Assembly: GCA_910584215.1 (NCBI GenBank)
Contig: CAJTYI010000009.1
Coordinates: forward strand, 1-50,066
Direction: 5' to 3'
Source of the DNA: an uncultured Roseburia sp.
GTDB taxonomy: Bacteria; Bacillota; Clostridia; Lachnospirales; Lachnospiraceae
DNA: 50,066 nt
Under the pieces are notes generated by a model. That model did not search any database, was not told the origin of the DNA, and was given only the letters and a program-made list of their open reading frames with translations. Both the position numbers and the translations under genes were made by a program. Positions 26,535-35,001 of the stretch are shown in pieces; positions within the stretch are counted from its first letter, which is position 1; the number at the start of each line of letters is the position of its first letter.

Positions 26535-26578
26535 TCTGCCTTGCGACGGCTTTTTTTCTTTTGCCGTCGTCCGGCAGA
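26535..26578. terminator. Hairpin between convergent genes, probable bidirectional terminator
   Basis: Two stacked stems, TCTGCC/GGCAGA outside and CGACGGC/GCCGTCG inside, with a T-rich loop. It lies between the plus-strand flavin-binding gene and the minus-strand permease gene. There is no T run after either arm, so efficiency is uncertain. Confidence 0.5.
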
Positions 26579-26610
26579 TGTTACATTAAATTTTCAAAAG
26601 TGGAATGCAA

Positions 26611-28413
26611 TTATAATTCATTGATTGTTTCGGTTATTGCCATGTTGTGAATCCGTTTTGACGGAAGATAAGCTGCTATGACAGCTGCCATACAAACAAA
26701 TAGCAAAATGATTAGTAAAGGAATTGTTGGCAAACTCCATATTGCATAGCTGAAATGATTGCCTATCAGAATGCTGTACAGCAGCCTGTAAACTATCAGC
26801 CCGACCATACTGCCAACAATACCTCCCAACACAGCATAGGTAAATGCTTCAGCAACAATCATTTTCGTTATCTGATGTTCGTTCATCCCTACTGCCCGCA
26901 TTGCCCCGTATGACTTAATTTTTGAGGACACACTCATGGAAATGCTGTTTACAATATTTAAGACCGTCACCAGAGCAATAATGGCTAAAAACGCATAAAT
27001 ACAGAACACAAATGCAATATAAGTCCCAGAAGTTCGTTGGTCGCGCAAATCATTTAAGGTGCAGTCATGGTCTAAGATCTCCCTAATTGCCGTTACATCT
27101 TCGTCTGTTACGTCACTCGTTGTTTGTATCATAATGAGAGAATAATCCGTTATTCCAGTTGTGTGAATAAAGGTATCACCAGAAGTAATCAGAGTTATCT
27201 CTCCGTTTGTAAGACCGTCGCTGTTGAACGGATCATATTTCAACAAACCTGCAATTTCAAATTCTTCATCGGCAACAATTATTTTATCGCCGATTTCCAG
27301 AGTACTGCCTTTGTCCCATGTCGCAAGCACATAATGACTGTTTCCATATACTTTAGAAATATCGCTGCCTTTTTTCAGCATATCGTCTTTCACAAGACAG
27401 TTCAAATCAAAATCTTCATAAGAAATCATGTCAATTTCAATCGCATTTGAATTTAGCTGCGCCGGAATGTTAAAAACGCTGCGGCGTCCGAAAATACGTT
27501 TTACTCCGTCCATTGTGCCGATAGTATCAACTAAAGCACTATCTACACCATTTGAAACGTCAACACTTGAAATGTTAATATCAGCGGCAGCGGCAGACTG
27601 TGGCATGATATAACCAACAAATTCTACCAAAACAGAAAAGCTCAGAAAAAGAATAATACTAAGAGCAAATGAACCCGTCATAAGTATCAGCGTTTTCTTT
27701 GACGCTACTGCATGATGAATACCCAGAGCTGTTTCAACTTTGAATAAATTGACCTTTGCCGCATGGTTTATATTTCCTGTGATTTCTGAATTTCCAGAAG
27801 CCGCCGTTACGGGAGATACTTTTGCTGCCCGTTTTGCTGGAGTTCTGGCAGCAATCAATACTGTAATAATACCTACGATAATTCCACTGATGATACCGGC
27901 TATGCTGATACCAAAAAGAGGAATGTCAGAAAACTCCTCTCCGACAAGAAAACGTAAAACAGCACATAAACCCCATGTGATGATAATACCAAGTGTAACG
28001 CCGATCGGAATAGCTGCTTTGCACCAATTCAGAGCTTCCAGTTTTACAAAATGAATAATTTGCTGTTTACTCATTCCAATGCAACGCATCATTCCAAAAA
28101 ATTTTGTCCTTTGTGTCACATTACTATTGATACTGCTTGAAATCATCAATACGCCTGCTATCAACACCAACACAAAGAATACAATGGCAATGATACAGAG
28201 CGTTTGCCCGGTTGTGCTGCTTATTATATCCTGCAATGTCAAATCGTCATGCTTATTTACCAATCTTGTTTGCTCCATTCTAATACCCATTTCTGCCATA
28301 CTAAAAATGGCAGTCACCAAGAATACGGCGAAAATAATACATAAAATGGTCATTCTGTTCTGCCGCTTATGCACCTTTGCCGAAATAGGTATAAGACTAA
28401 GATAGCTTTTCAT
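26611..28413 (-). CDS. FtsX-type ABC transporter permease
   Basis: The ATG at 28413 overlaps the ATPase stop (ATGA) and gives 600 residues. There is one helix near the N-terminus, then three helices of a first FtsX unit (about 60-200), one helix near 245, an extracellular region (about 275-430) and three C-terminal helices of a second FtsX unit ending RIHNMAITETINEL. This layout is that of MacB/BceB-like permeases that move peptides or lipids, often linked to antimicrobial peptide resistance. Lower GC than the flanking core genes. Confidence 0.9.
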   Translation of the reverse strand: MKSYLSLIPISAKVHKRQNRMTILCIIFAVFLVTAIFSMAEMGIRMEQTRLVNKHDDLTLQDIISSTTGQTLCIIAIVFFVLVLIAGVLMISSSINSNVTQRTKFFGMMRCIGMSKQQIIHFVKLEALNWCKAAIPIGVTLGIIITWGLCAVLRFLVGEEFSDIPLFGISIAGIISGIIVGIITVLIAARTPAKRAAKVSPVTAASGNSEITGNINHAAKVNLFKVETALGIHHAVASKKTLILMTGSFALSIILFLSFSVLVEFVGYIMPQSAAAADINISSVDVSNGVDSALVDTIGTMDGVKRIFGRRSVFNIPAQLNSNAIEIDMISYEDFDLNCLVKDDMLKKGSDISKVYGNSHYVLATWDKGSTLEIGDKIIVADEEFEIAGLLKYDPFNSDGLTNGEITLITSGDTFIHTTGITDYSLIMIQTTSDVTDEDVTAIREILDHDCTLNDLRDQRTSGTYIAFVFCIYAFLAIIALVTVLNIVNSISMSVSSKIKSYGAMRAVGMNEHQITKMIVAEAFTYAVLGGIVGSMVGLIVYRLLYSILIGNHFSYAIWSLPTIPLLIILLFVCMAAVIAAYLPSKRIHNMAITETINEL

Positions 28414-29093
28414 TCCCGGCACCTCCCTAAATCAGCCACAACGCCGTCCGACACCTGTAACACCCGGTCTGCGGTCTGTGCGATACTACGGTTGTGGGTA
28501 ATCATAATAATGGTCTGCTCATACTTCTTTGACGTTTCTTTTAACAGGGCGATAACTTCTCTGCTGTTCTGCGTGTCAAGGTTTCCGGTCGGCTCATCGG
28601 CAAGGATTAAGGACGGGCGCGTGATAAGGGCACGTCCGATTGCCACGCGCTGCTGCTGTCCGCCGGACAACTGGCTCGGCAAGTGGTTACGCCGTTCATT
28701 CAGATTAAGAACCGTAAGCAGTTCTTCCAGATACTTCTTATCGGGTCTCTGATAATCTAGCAGCACCGGGAAAATGATATTCTGCTCAACAGTCAGTTCG
28801 GGAATTAAGTTGAACGCCTGAAAGATAAAGCCGATATTCCTCCGACGGAAAACGGTCAGTTTGCGGTCGTCCATGGTAAAAATATCCATGCCGCCAATCT
28901 TTACCTCGCCAGATGTAGGTGTGTCAAGCGCACCTATCATGTTGAGCAGCGTACTTTTTCCAGAGCCGGATTCCCCGACGATAGCCACATACTCGCCCTT
29001 TGGAACGGAAAAGCTAACTTTTTTCAAAGCGTGTACGGCAGTTTCGCCGCTTCCGTATGTTTTACAGATATTGTTGACTTCTAATAAGTTCAT
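28410..29093 (-). CDS. ABC transporter ATP-binding protein (LolD/MacB/BceA type)
   Basis: The start at 29093 follows AAAGAGGTG and gives 227 residues. Walker A is GESGSGKST, the signature is LSGGQQQRVAIGRAL and Walker B is LILADEPTGNLD, with the MITHN switch histidine. It pairs with the FtsX-type permease, whose gene overlaps its stop, and lies downstream of the sensor kinase gene, matching BceRS-BceAB-like modules. Confidence 0.93.
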   Translation of the reverse strand: MNLLEVNNICKTYGSGETAVHALKKVSFSVPKGEYVAIVGESGSGKSTLLNMIGALDTPTSGEVKIGGMDIFTMDDRKLTVFRRRNIGFIFQAFNLIPELTVEQNIIFPVLLDYQRPDKKYLEELLTVLNLNERRNHLPSQLSGGQQQRVAIGRALITRPSLILADEPTGNLDTQNSREVIALLKETSKKYEQTIIMITHNRSIAQTADRVLQVSDGVVADLGRCRE

Positions 29094-29163
29094 GTGTAAA
29101 CACCTCTTTCTGTTTGATAGAACCAATATAACAAAGAAATCCTACACCAATATTACAATCAGC

Positions 29164-30204
29164 CTACAATTTTGTAGGATTCAAAAAATGCATTTTGAAA
29201 GAGGTCTCTGTGCCTAATGTGCTGTCAACTTCAATCGTCCCGTTATGAGCTTCCACAATCGCTTTTGTAAGCGACAGGCCAAGACCAATACCCTGTGTGT
29301 CTTTGGAAAAACGGCTGCGGTAAAACCGCTTGAAAATATGGTGTACGTCCTCCGGGTGTATGCCGCTTCCATTATCCTTTACGGTTATCTGGACAATAGA
29401 TGTAAAAGACCGCCACTCGATACGGATAACACCGCCTTTTTCTGTGTGGTCAAGAGCATTTTTTACAAGGTTACTGATAGCTTCTATTATCCAGTTGCGA
29501 TCACATAAAAGTAAACTATCTTCATTCCCCGACAAACAGATTTCTTTTCCCTCCTGTCCGGCGCGGAACAGGAAATGCTTTTTTATATCCTCTGCAAGTT
29601 CAGACACATTTTCTAAAGACTTTTCTAATATAATCGTACCCGCGTCCAGTTTTGTGATTTTCAAAAGATTCTGTACTAAAGTTTCTATACGGTCAAGCTC
29701 CTGTTCGGAGAGCTGGCTGAATTCCTGTATGGCCGGGAGTTCTTTTGCTTCGTCCTGTATAAGCCCATTGTAAATATTAAGGGCGGCAAGCGGCGTTTTT
29801 AACTGATGGGAAATGTCCGATATGGTATTGCGTAAAAATTTCTTCGCACTTTTTTCATGTTCAGCGTGGGCGTTCAAGATCGCTACCAAAGAATTTACCT
29901 CATGGAATAACCTGTATAGCTCGCCCTCGTCGTTGCACTCAATCGTAACGTCTTTGTTGCCGGATATATATTCTGTAATCTGCGTTATGGCGAATTCCAT
30001 GATTTTATGCTGCTCTTTGAAATACCCATAGCAGAGCAGCAATATCAAAATCCCCATACATACGCCGCAAATGATCATGTAATATACCGCATTTCTAATA
30101 TCAAAGATTACCAATGCCGCTGAAATCAGGATAAAAACTATGATACAAGTAAAAATACCGACGAACAGGGATTTGACTTTTCGGTTCGCTAATATTATCA
30201 TCAT
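29164..30204 (-). CDS. Sensor histidine kinase of the ABC transporter module
   Basis: The start at 30204 has GAGGTG upstream and gives 346 residues. Two close membrane helices (about 8-30 and 37-60) leave almost no extracellular domain. The H-box SDISHQLKTPLAAL, the N-box (NLVKNALDHTEKGG), G1 (DNGSGI) and G2 (GIGLGLSL) are intact. A kinase with minimal sensor region beside an FtsX-type transporter suggests that the transporter itself does the sensing, as for BceS-like kinases, but this is inference. Confidence 0.93.
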   Translation of the reverse strand: MMIILANRKVKSLFVGIFTCIIVFILISAALVIFDIRNAVYYMIICGVCMGILILLLCYGYFKEQHKIMEFAITQITEYISGNKDVTIECNDEGELYRLFHEVNSLVAILNAHAEHEKSAKKFLRNTISDISHQLKTPLAALNIYNGLIQDEAKELPAIQEFSQLSEQELDRIETLVQNLLKITKLDAGTIILEKSLENVSELAEDIKKHFLFRAGQEGKEICLSGNEDSLLLCDRNWIIEAISNLVKNALDHTEKGGVIRIEWRSFTSIVQITVKDNGSGIHPEDVHHIFKRFYRSRFSKDTQGIGLGLSLTKAIVEAHNGTIEVDSTLGTETSFKMHFLNPTKL

Positions 30205-30209
30205 ACACC

Positions 30210-30896
30210 TCAATCCGCCGTATTCCATTTATAGCCCATGCCGCGAACCGTAACAATCCGTTTCGGTTCCCCCGGATTGTCCTCGATTTTTGTACGGAGC
30301 CTGCGGATATATACGGTAAGAGAATTATTATCTACATAATTTTCGCTGCAATCCCAGAGCTTCCCTAAAATCTGTTCCGGGGAAAGAATCTGGTCGGGAT
30401 TTTCCATGAACAGACATAACAGTTTATACTCGCTCGCCGTCAGGACAAGCAGCTTCCCCCGTTTATAAACCTCGCCTTTCAGAAGCCTTATACTGATATC
30501 GTTGGACTGCAATTCTGTATCATCGGTATTGAAATTTTCACTCCTGCGGAGCAGCGCATTAAGTCTTGACAGGAATACCGCCAATTTGAACGGCTTTGTA
30601 ATGTAATCGTCGCCGCCAATATCAAGCCCCATAATAATATCTGTTTCTTCATCAGCAGCAGTAAGAAACATGATAGGCACTTTTGAAGTCTGTCTTATCT
30701 TTTTGCAGAGGTCAAAGCCCGAACCGTCGGGAAGCGATACGTCCAGAATAGCCAAATCATATTTCCCGTTGACCCATAATGTATCCGCTTCCAGTGTGGT
30801 ACGGGCAACATCTATTTCATACCCCTGTTTCTTTACGGCAAAAGAAAGACCGCTGATTAAGCTCAAATCATCTTCCAGTAAAAACAATCGCTTCAT
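30210..30896 (-). CDS. OmpR/PhoB-family response regulator
   Basis: The 228-residue protein has a receiver domain with acidic pocket LEDD (residues 7-10), phospho-acceptor in LAILDVSLPDG, the conserved Lys in DYITKPF, and a winged-helix DNA-binding domain (about 130-226, ending RGMGYKW). It is the partner of the kinase, whose start lies about 6 bases after its stop, and probably controls the ABC genes. Confidence 0.95.
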   Translation of the reverse strand: MKRLFLLEDDLSLISGLSFAVKKQGYEIDVARTTLEADTLWVNGKYDLAILDVSLPDGSGFDLCKKIRQTSKVPIMFLTAADEETDIIMGLDIGGDDYITKPFKLAVFLSRLNALLRRSENFNTDDTELQSNDISIRLLKGEVYKRGKLLVLTASEYKLLCLFMENPDQILSPEQILGKLWDCSENYVDNNSLTVYIRRLRTKIEDNPGEPKRIVTVRGMGYKWNTAD

Positions 30897-31080
30897 TTTT
30901 TATCCCACTCCTTCCCTTTTTCGTCCTGGCGTCAATCGGCTTTTCCGCGCCCTTTGATATCAGCCACATACTGCCAAATTTTGAAACGCCCGGTATGCGT
31001 TCTCCCTCACAAAGTTTCTGCACTCGTCTTTCTGAAATGTCCCATTTGCCCGTTTCTTCTGCCCAAGACATATATTCCAT
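30868..31080 (-). CDS. Excisionase-like helix-turn-helix protein
   Basis: The 70-residue protein has the pattern SWAEETGKWDISERRVQKLC followed by ERIPGVSKFGSMWLISKGAEKP, typical of short HTH/MerR-like proteins found in mobile elements and near two-component genes of Firmicutes. Its stop overlaps the response regulator start by about 29 bases. It may be a DNA-binding accessory factor or a leftover element excisionase. Confidence 0.75.
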   Translation of the reverse strand: MEYMSWAEETGKWDISERRVQKLCEGERIPGVSKFGSMWLISKGAEKPIDARTKKGRSGIKNEAIVFTGR

Positions 31081-31116
31081 AAGTCACCCATCCTTTCTTC
31101 AAAACTTATCAGTATC

Positions 31117-31275
31117 ATTGTATACGGCATGACGCTTTAGAGGATGTTGTTCGCGCCGCCCTCAAAGAGTTAGGGATGAATACGACCATTAACCATGTGA
31201 CGGACTTCTCGCAGATTGCCGCCCCCTTTTCATGCCGGGCGGCATCCTTTCTGGTACCCCTAAGCGGAGTTATCA
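31117..31275 (+). pseudogene. Fragment of a small thioredoxin-like protein
   Basis: The plus-strand frame encodes HDALEDVVRAALKELGMN then TTINHVTDFSQIAA, which matches the middle of small redox-active thioredoxin-family proteins (ALKELGM, HVTDFxxIA). It lacks the N-terminal strand, the intact CxxC and the C-terminal STPALVV half, and has no start codon. It occupies most of the 331-base interval between the HTH gene and the hemerythrin gene and marks the right edge of the decayed element. Confidence 0.5.
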
Positions 31276-31411
31276 TATAATCACAAAAATGCCGCACTGA
31301 GCGGAATGCATACCATATACAGCCGTTTTCCAGCGAAAACAGTCTCTATAATGGTACAATTCATCCTCAGTGCGACAGTTCCTTTTCGGTAATTCAACCG
31401 ATTACAAGCGC

Positions 31412-32770
31412 TCAAGCTTTTCTCTTTTTAAAAAAAGTGTCGATATTGTTCTTAATCTCTTCTGGTTTTAAATGTTTCAGCAAATATCCCGCCGGCTTTA
31501 AGGACATGACCTTTTTCACGCTCTCGGGATCATTGCGGCCCGTGAGGAATATCACAGGAATATCCGCAAACGCTTCCTCCGAACGTATCATCTCCAACGT
31601 CTGTCTTCCGTCGCAGACCGGCATCTCATAGTCGAGCAGAATCAAATCCGGCCTGTTTAACGTGATCTCCCGAATCGCCGACACCCCGGAATCCACGAGC
31701 AGGACCTCGTAATCCTCAGAGAGCATTTCTTTCATCGCATGACGCATCGTCATGGAATCGTCCACCACAAGCACCTTGGGCTTTCCGCTGTCCGCCTCTT
31801 TCTCTCTCCGTTTTAGCAGATAGCTCTCTATTTCACTGATCGCATTTTCATTCCCTATGGGCGTCCCCAGGCTTTCCGTAAGCAGATGGGGAGCGACCAT
31901 ACAATAGGCAAAATATCCCTCCCCTGTGTCAAATAGCAGACTGGCCTGCAATTTTTTCTTGTCAAATACCTTCTGAAATTGCTCAAACGAGAGCAGATTT
32001 TCCTGCTTCAACTCATAATCTTCCAAGGACGGAAACTGTTCCATCACACCCTTCACAAACTGGCGCGCCGCATATCTGGTAGCATGGGTCAGCATGGCGT
32101 CGAGCTTATTCGTCTGAATCCCCATAATCTTTCCAACGGTATTAATGAGAAGCCTCTCTTCAAACACCAAAAAGACTTCCTGCCTTTTTTCCGTCTGATC
32201 TGTTCCATAGACCAAACGGCAGTATACACCCTGTCCAAATTTCTCACCGCCGTAAGCATCACTGATCAAATGCGACTCCAGACGAAACATATCAAACACC
32301 AGCTGGATGATTACCTTTTTCATGGCATTAAGTTCTTCTCCCGGCAGCAGTTTCTCCCATTTTCTCACACGCTTTCCTGTGATCGCAAGGTCTTCCGTTA
32401 AGGTGTGTCCAATCAGCCACCCTGCGCAGACTCCCAGAAAATGCTCTACGGCTTCCGATGAATACTGCGTCTGCTCCAGCTCCTGCTCGAGCGCCGGGAG
32501 CGTATTATCCCGAAATCCGTTATGTATAAGTCTGTGCCGCTCCAGCCCCTCGTAGTTAATCGATTCCATATACGCTTCTTCGTCCGCAAAATGCTTAAGC
32601 GCATGCCCCTTAAAAAATTTGATGCTCTCCTGACATGCCCACTGGCTGCCCTTTTCTTCCCCTTTAAATGCAAATAGCTTATTGATAATCTTAAAGAGCT
32701 TCCGGTGCTCCTTATCAATAATGTCCACTCCGATATTAAACTCTTCCCGCCATGCAAATTGGGTATCCAT
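31412..32770 (-). CDS. Hemerythrin / CheX-like / receiver-domain fusion protein
   Basis: The 452-residue protein starts with a bacteriohemerythrin domain (1-130) with all seven di-iron ligands: H22, H60, E64, H79, H83, H122 and D127. The middle (about 145-315) looks like a CheX/CheC-type phosphatase fold (tentative). Residues about 325-450 are a receiver domain with VDDS, LILLDYEMP and LLKHL. An O2- or NO-binding module is thus joined to signalling parts, suggesting a redox sensor acting on chemotaxis or another phosphorelay. It has its own promoter with a palindrome. Confidence 0.85.
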   Translation of the reverse strand: MDTQFAWREEFNIGVDIIDKEHRKLFKIINKLFAFKGEEKGSQWACQESIKFFKGHALKHFADEEAYMESINYEGLERHRLIHNGFRDNTLPALEQELEQTQYSSEAVEHFLGVCAGWLIGHTLTEDLAITGKRVRKWEKLLPGEELNAMKKVIIQLVFDMFRLESHLISDAYGGEKFGQGVYCRLVYGTDQTEKRQEVFLVFEERLLINTVGKIMGIQTNKLDAMLTHATRYAARQFVKGVMEQFPSLEDYELKQENLLSFEQFQKVFDKKKLQASLLFDTGEGYFAYCMVAPHLLTESLGTPIGNENAISEIESYLLKRREKEADSGKPKVLVVDDSMTMRHAMKEMLSEDYEVLLVDSGVSAIREITLNRPDLILLDYEMPVCDGRQTLEMIRSEEAFADIPVIFLTGRNDPESVKKVMSLKPAGYLLKHLKPEEIKNNIDTFFKKRKA

Positions 32771-32849
32771 ACAAAAAATCCTCCTTTACTACAGATTCTT
32801 TCCTAATTCCTGCAGCTTTTTCATGAAATCCCTTTTTCCAAGGTCTATA

Positions 32850-32866
32850 TGATGTATTATACATCA
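32850..32866. promoter_or_regulatory. Palindromic operator over the -10 box of the hemerythrin fusion gene
   Basis: A perfect palindrome TGATGTAT-T-ATACATCA overlaps a TATAAT (-10, 32856-32861, minus strand) that has a weak -35 (TTGCAT, 32880-32885). A dimeric repressor could block transcription here. Confidence 0.6.
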
Positions 32867-32958
32867 CAAGATATTGTGGATGCAATCACGATTATGCAAA
32901 TTTTGGCACTATTTTTACGCAAACGCACCCTTACTCACCGATGCGATTCTTCCACGCC

Positions 32959-33002
32959 AAAAGAACACACAAAGAAATGGGCAGTCGCCTCTCTGTGCGT
33001 TC
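32959..33002 (-). terminator. Terminator of the microcompartment-ParA transcription unit
   Basis: A 13-bp stem with two G-U pairs (32963-32975 / 32990-33002) is followed on the minus strand by TTTT. It lies about 60 bases after the stop of the Ala/Lys-rich gene. Confidence 0.6.
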
Positions 33003-33058
33003 TCTTTTCTAAAAACCTGTCTCAAACTGTCTATTTATTTTCCGTCTTAGTGGCATCT

Positions 33059-33376
33059 TTACAACAGATGAATCGGCATCTCCTGCGTCAGCTGGCACAC
33101 CTCGTTAGCCTGACGCCTTGTGTCGCTGGGGGCTAAAGCCGGCTCTGCCGCTGTCTTTGAAACTTCGGCCTCTGCCGCCTTTGCAGTCTTTTTGGCCCCT
33201 GATTTTTTCGCGGCCGGTTTTTTGGCAGACTTTGCCGCTGTCTGTTCCACGATCTTTTCCACCACCTGCTCCGATGGGTTTGCGATTACATTCGACGCCA
33301 CTTTGGTTTCCTCCGATTTCGCTTCTTCCGTCGCTTTCGCGGCGGCTCTTTTGATACTACCTGTTCCTACGGACAT
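33059..33376 (-). CDS. Ala/Lys-rich basic protein encoded with ParA
   Basis: The ATG at 33376 lies inside the end of the parA-like gene (20-base overlap) and gives 105 residues. The start MSVGTGSIKRAAAKA is followed by an acidic-basic stretch with EQVVEKIVEQ, a histone-H1-like tract of AAKSAKKPAAKKSGAKK type (about 45-70) and a hydrophobic end. Low-complexity basic tails of this kind bind DNA or scaffolds. ParA-family ATPases commonly work with a small adaptor gene beside them, so this is the candidate adaptor. There is no ParB. Confidence 0.65.
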   Translation of the reverse strand: MSVGTGSIKRAAAKATEEAKSEETKVASNVIANPSEQVVEKIVEQTAAKSAKKPAAKKSGAKKTAKAAEAEVSKTAAEPALAPSDTRRQANEVCQLTQEMPIHLL

Positions 33377-34157
33377 CCTCTTCCATCTCCTTTGCAAGCT
33401 CCATGTATTCTCCCGCACTCCGCGCGCTCTTCTTGTGAACCATAATCGGTTTGCTGGCGTCCTGCGCCCACTCCACCTCACTGTCCACGCGGATGATGTG
33501 CTCAAACACATGTACATTCTCTACCTGTTTTAGTGTTTCCAAAGTCTGTTTATAATAATTCTTCCTGACATCAACTTTTGTCACTGCGATGCCGAGAAGT
33601 TTTAACGCTTCATTAATATGTCTGACATCCTCCAAAAACTCAAACATATTGGCAACGCCGAACAAGCCCCACGGGCTCGCCTCCACCGGCATCACCACAT
33701 AGTCGGACGCACAGAGAATGTTCATCACCCACCCGCCCAAAGTCGGAGGCGCATCAATCAATATGTAATCGTAGGCGCCGGATTCCTTGATCGTCTTTAA
33801 ACTGCCTCGCAGAATAAACTCTCGCTGCCATCTGGTAAACAGATCGTACTCAATGCCGCTCATCAATGTGGAGGAAGGGATCAAATCCAGATGTTCGTAG
33901 GCAGTCGGAACAACGTAATCTGCCAAATCTTTCTGATTCTTGATCGCCTGATACAGATTTTTCTCCCCCGACGCAAACGCGAGCACCTCATCCTCGGTGA
34001 AAAAAGAAAGGGATAAATTTAACTGCATATCGCCGTCTATAAGTAAAACCCTGTGGCCCATGGAGGCCAGAGAATATCCTACATTGGCACAAGTTGTAGT
34101 TTTTCCGCTTCCGCCCTTATTGTTGGCAAATGCAATCGTTTTAAGTCTCTTCTCCAT
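33357..34157 (-). CDS. ParA/MinD-family ATPase at the edge of the microcompartment locus
   Basis: The ATG at 34157 overlaps the DeoR stop by 17 bases and gives 266 residues. The deviant Walker A (NNKGGSGKTTT, signature lysine K14 and K19), Walker A' LLIDGDMQLN and DAPPTLGGW are the ParA/MinD features. No HTH is present at the N-terminus, so it resembles small cargo-positioning ParAs (McdA, ParC, PpfA-like) rather than plasmid ParA. It follows the microcompartment regulator gene without a gap and is followed by an overlapping basic protein gene. The cargo could be the compartment or the chromosome. Confidence 0.85.
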   Translation of the reverse strand: MEKRLKTIAFANNKGGSGKTTTCANVGYSLASMGHRVLLIDGDMQLNLSLSFFTEDEVLAFASGEKNLYQAIKNQKDLADYVVPTAYEHLDLIPSSTLMSGIEYDLFTRWQREFILRGSLKTIKESGAYDYILIDAPPTLGGWVMNILCASDYVVMPVEASPWGLFGVANMFEFLEDVRHINEALKLLGIAVTKVDVRKNYYKQTLETLKQVENVHVFEHIIRVDSEVEWAQDASKPIMVHKKSARSAGEYMELAKEMEEDVRRNR

Positions 34158-34911
34158 AGAGGCATTTGATTCCCCTTTCCTCAAAATATTTAAGCCAGCT
34201 ATCCGTCGGCCGCAGGTCTGTCACCACCATATCGATATCCTCTATGCGACAGATCTGGGAAAATGCTACCTTATGAAACTTCGTACAGTCCACGGCAAGA
34301 ATTCTCTGCTTTGCAGAGCGCAGCATGGTCTGTTTTACCTGGGAAAACATATCGTTGGCGTCGGTGACGCCCTGCTCCATGTCAATTCCCTTGCAGGAGA
34401 TCACCACCTTATCCGCATGGAACGAACTGATTCCCTCGATCGCCCTCGAACCTACCAGCGCCAGATAATTCTCTTTTAGTGTGCCGCCGGTGGAAATTAT
34501 GTCCCAACCGTTGGTGTCCCCTAACTCCACCAAAACTTCGATGGAGTTGGTGACAATGGTAAGCCGCTCCTTATCCCGTATGGACTTGACGATAGAAACA
34601 GCAGTAGTGCTCGGATCTAAGATGATATGGTCACCGTCCTCGATAAGACCCGCAATCAGGGAGGCAATTTTCTGCTTCCCGGCGAGATTCTTTTTCTTGC
34701 GGACATTGAACGGCATATCAATATTGTTATTTTCATTTAAGACAGCGCCGCCGTAGCTTTTTACGGCCATACCTTCTTTGGTTAGCTTATCCAAATCACG
34801 CCGTATCGTCTCCTCCGATACGCCAAACAACTCCCCCAGCTCGCTGACGACGACCTTTTTTTCATCCATCAGCTTCTCTAAAATCAGCGTTCTCCGCTCC
34901 GCTGCCAGCAT
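34141..34911 (-). CDS. DeoR/GlpR-family transcriptional regulator
   Basis: The 256-residue protein has an N-terminal DeoR winged HTH (RRTLILEKLMDEKKVVVSEL, then VSEETIRRDLDKL) and a C-terminal sugar-phosphate-sensing domain with STGGTL and ILAVDCTKF. DeoR regulators usually repress sugar catabolic operons and are released by a phosphorylated sugar. Rhamnulose- or fuculose-1-phosphate is a sensible inducer here. It is the last gene of the shell/enzyme series and could act at the dyad at 48045-48060. Confidence 0.92.
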   Translation of the reverse strand: MLAAERRTLILEKLMDEKKVVVSELGELFGVSEETIRRDLDKLTKEGMAVKSYGGAVLNENNNIDMPFNVRKKKNLAGKQKIASLIAGLIEDGDHIILDPSTTAVSIVKSIRDKERLTIVTNSIEVLVELGDTNGWDIISTGGTLKENYLALVGSRAIEGISSFHADKVVISCKGIDMEQGVTDANDMFSQVKQTMLRSAKQRILAVDCTKFHKVAFSQICRIEDIDMVVTDLRPTDSWLKYFEERGIKCLYGEET

Positions 34912-35001
34912 ATTCCCACACCCTTACACTAATCTTCTCTCACCCATGCTGATTTTAATATGTCCTCAGCTTATATCAAGTTTATTCTCCCGCACTATGT
35001 T

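Noticed and set aside
31115..31297. 60-residue minus-strand frame
   Set aside because: It is the reverse of the thioredoxin-like fragment and has no binding site or recognisable pattern.
33377..33517. Longer N-terminal version of the Ala/Lys-rich protein
   Set aside because: It would lie entirely within parA in another frame, has an Arg/Trp-rich composition unlike the rest, and the ATG at 33376 explains the gene better.
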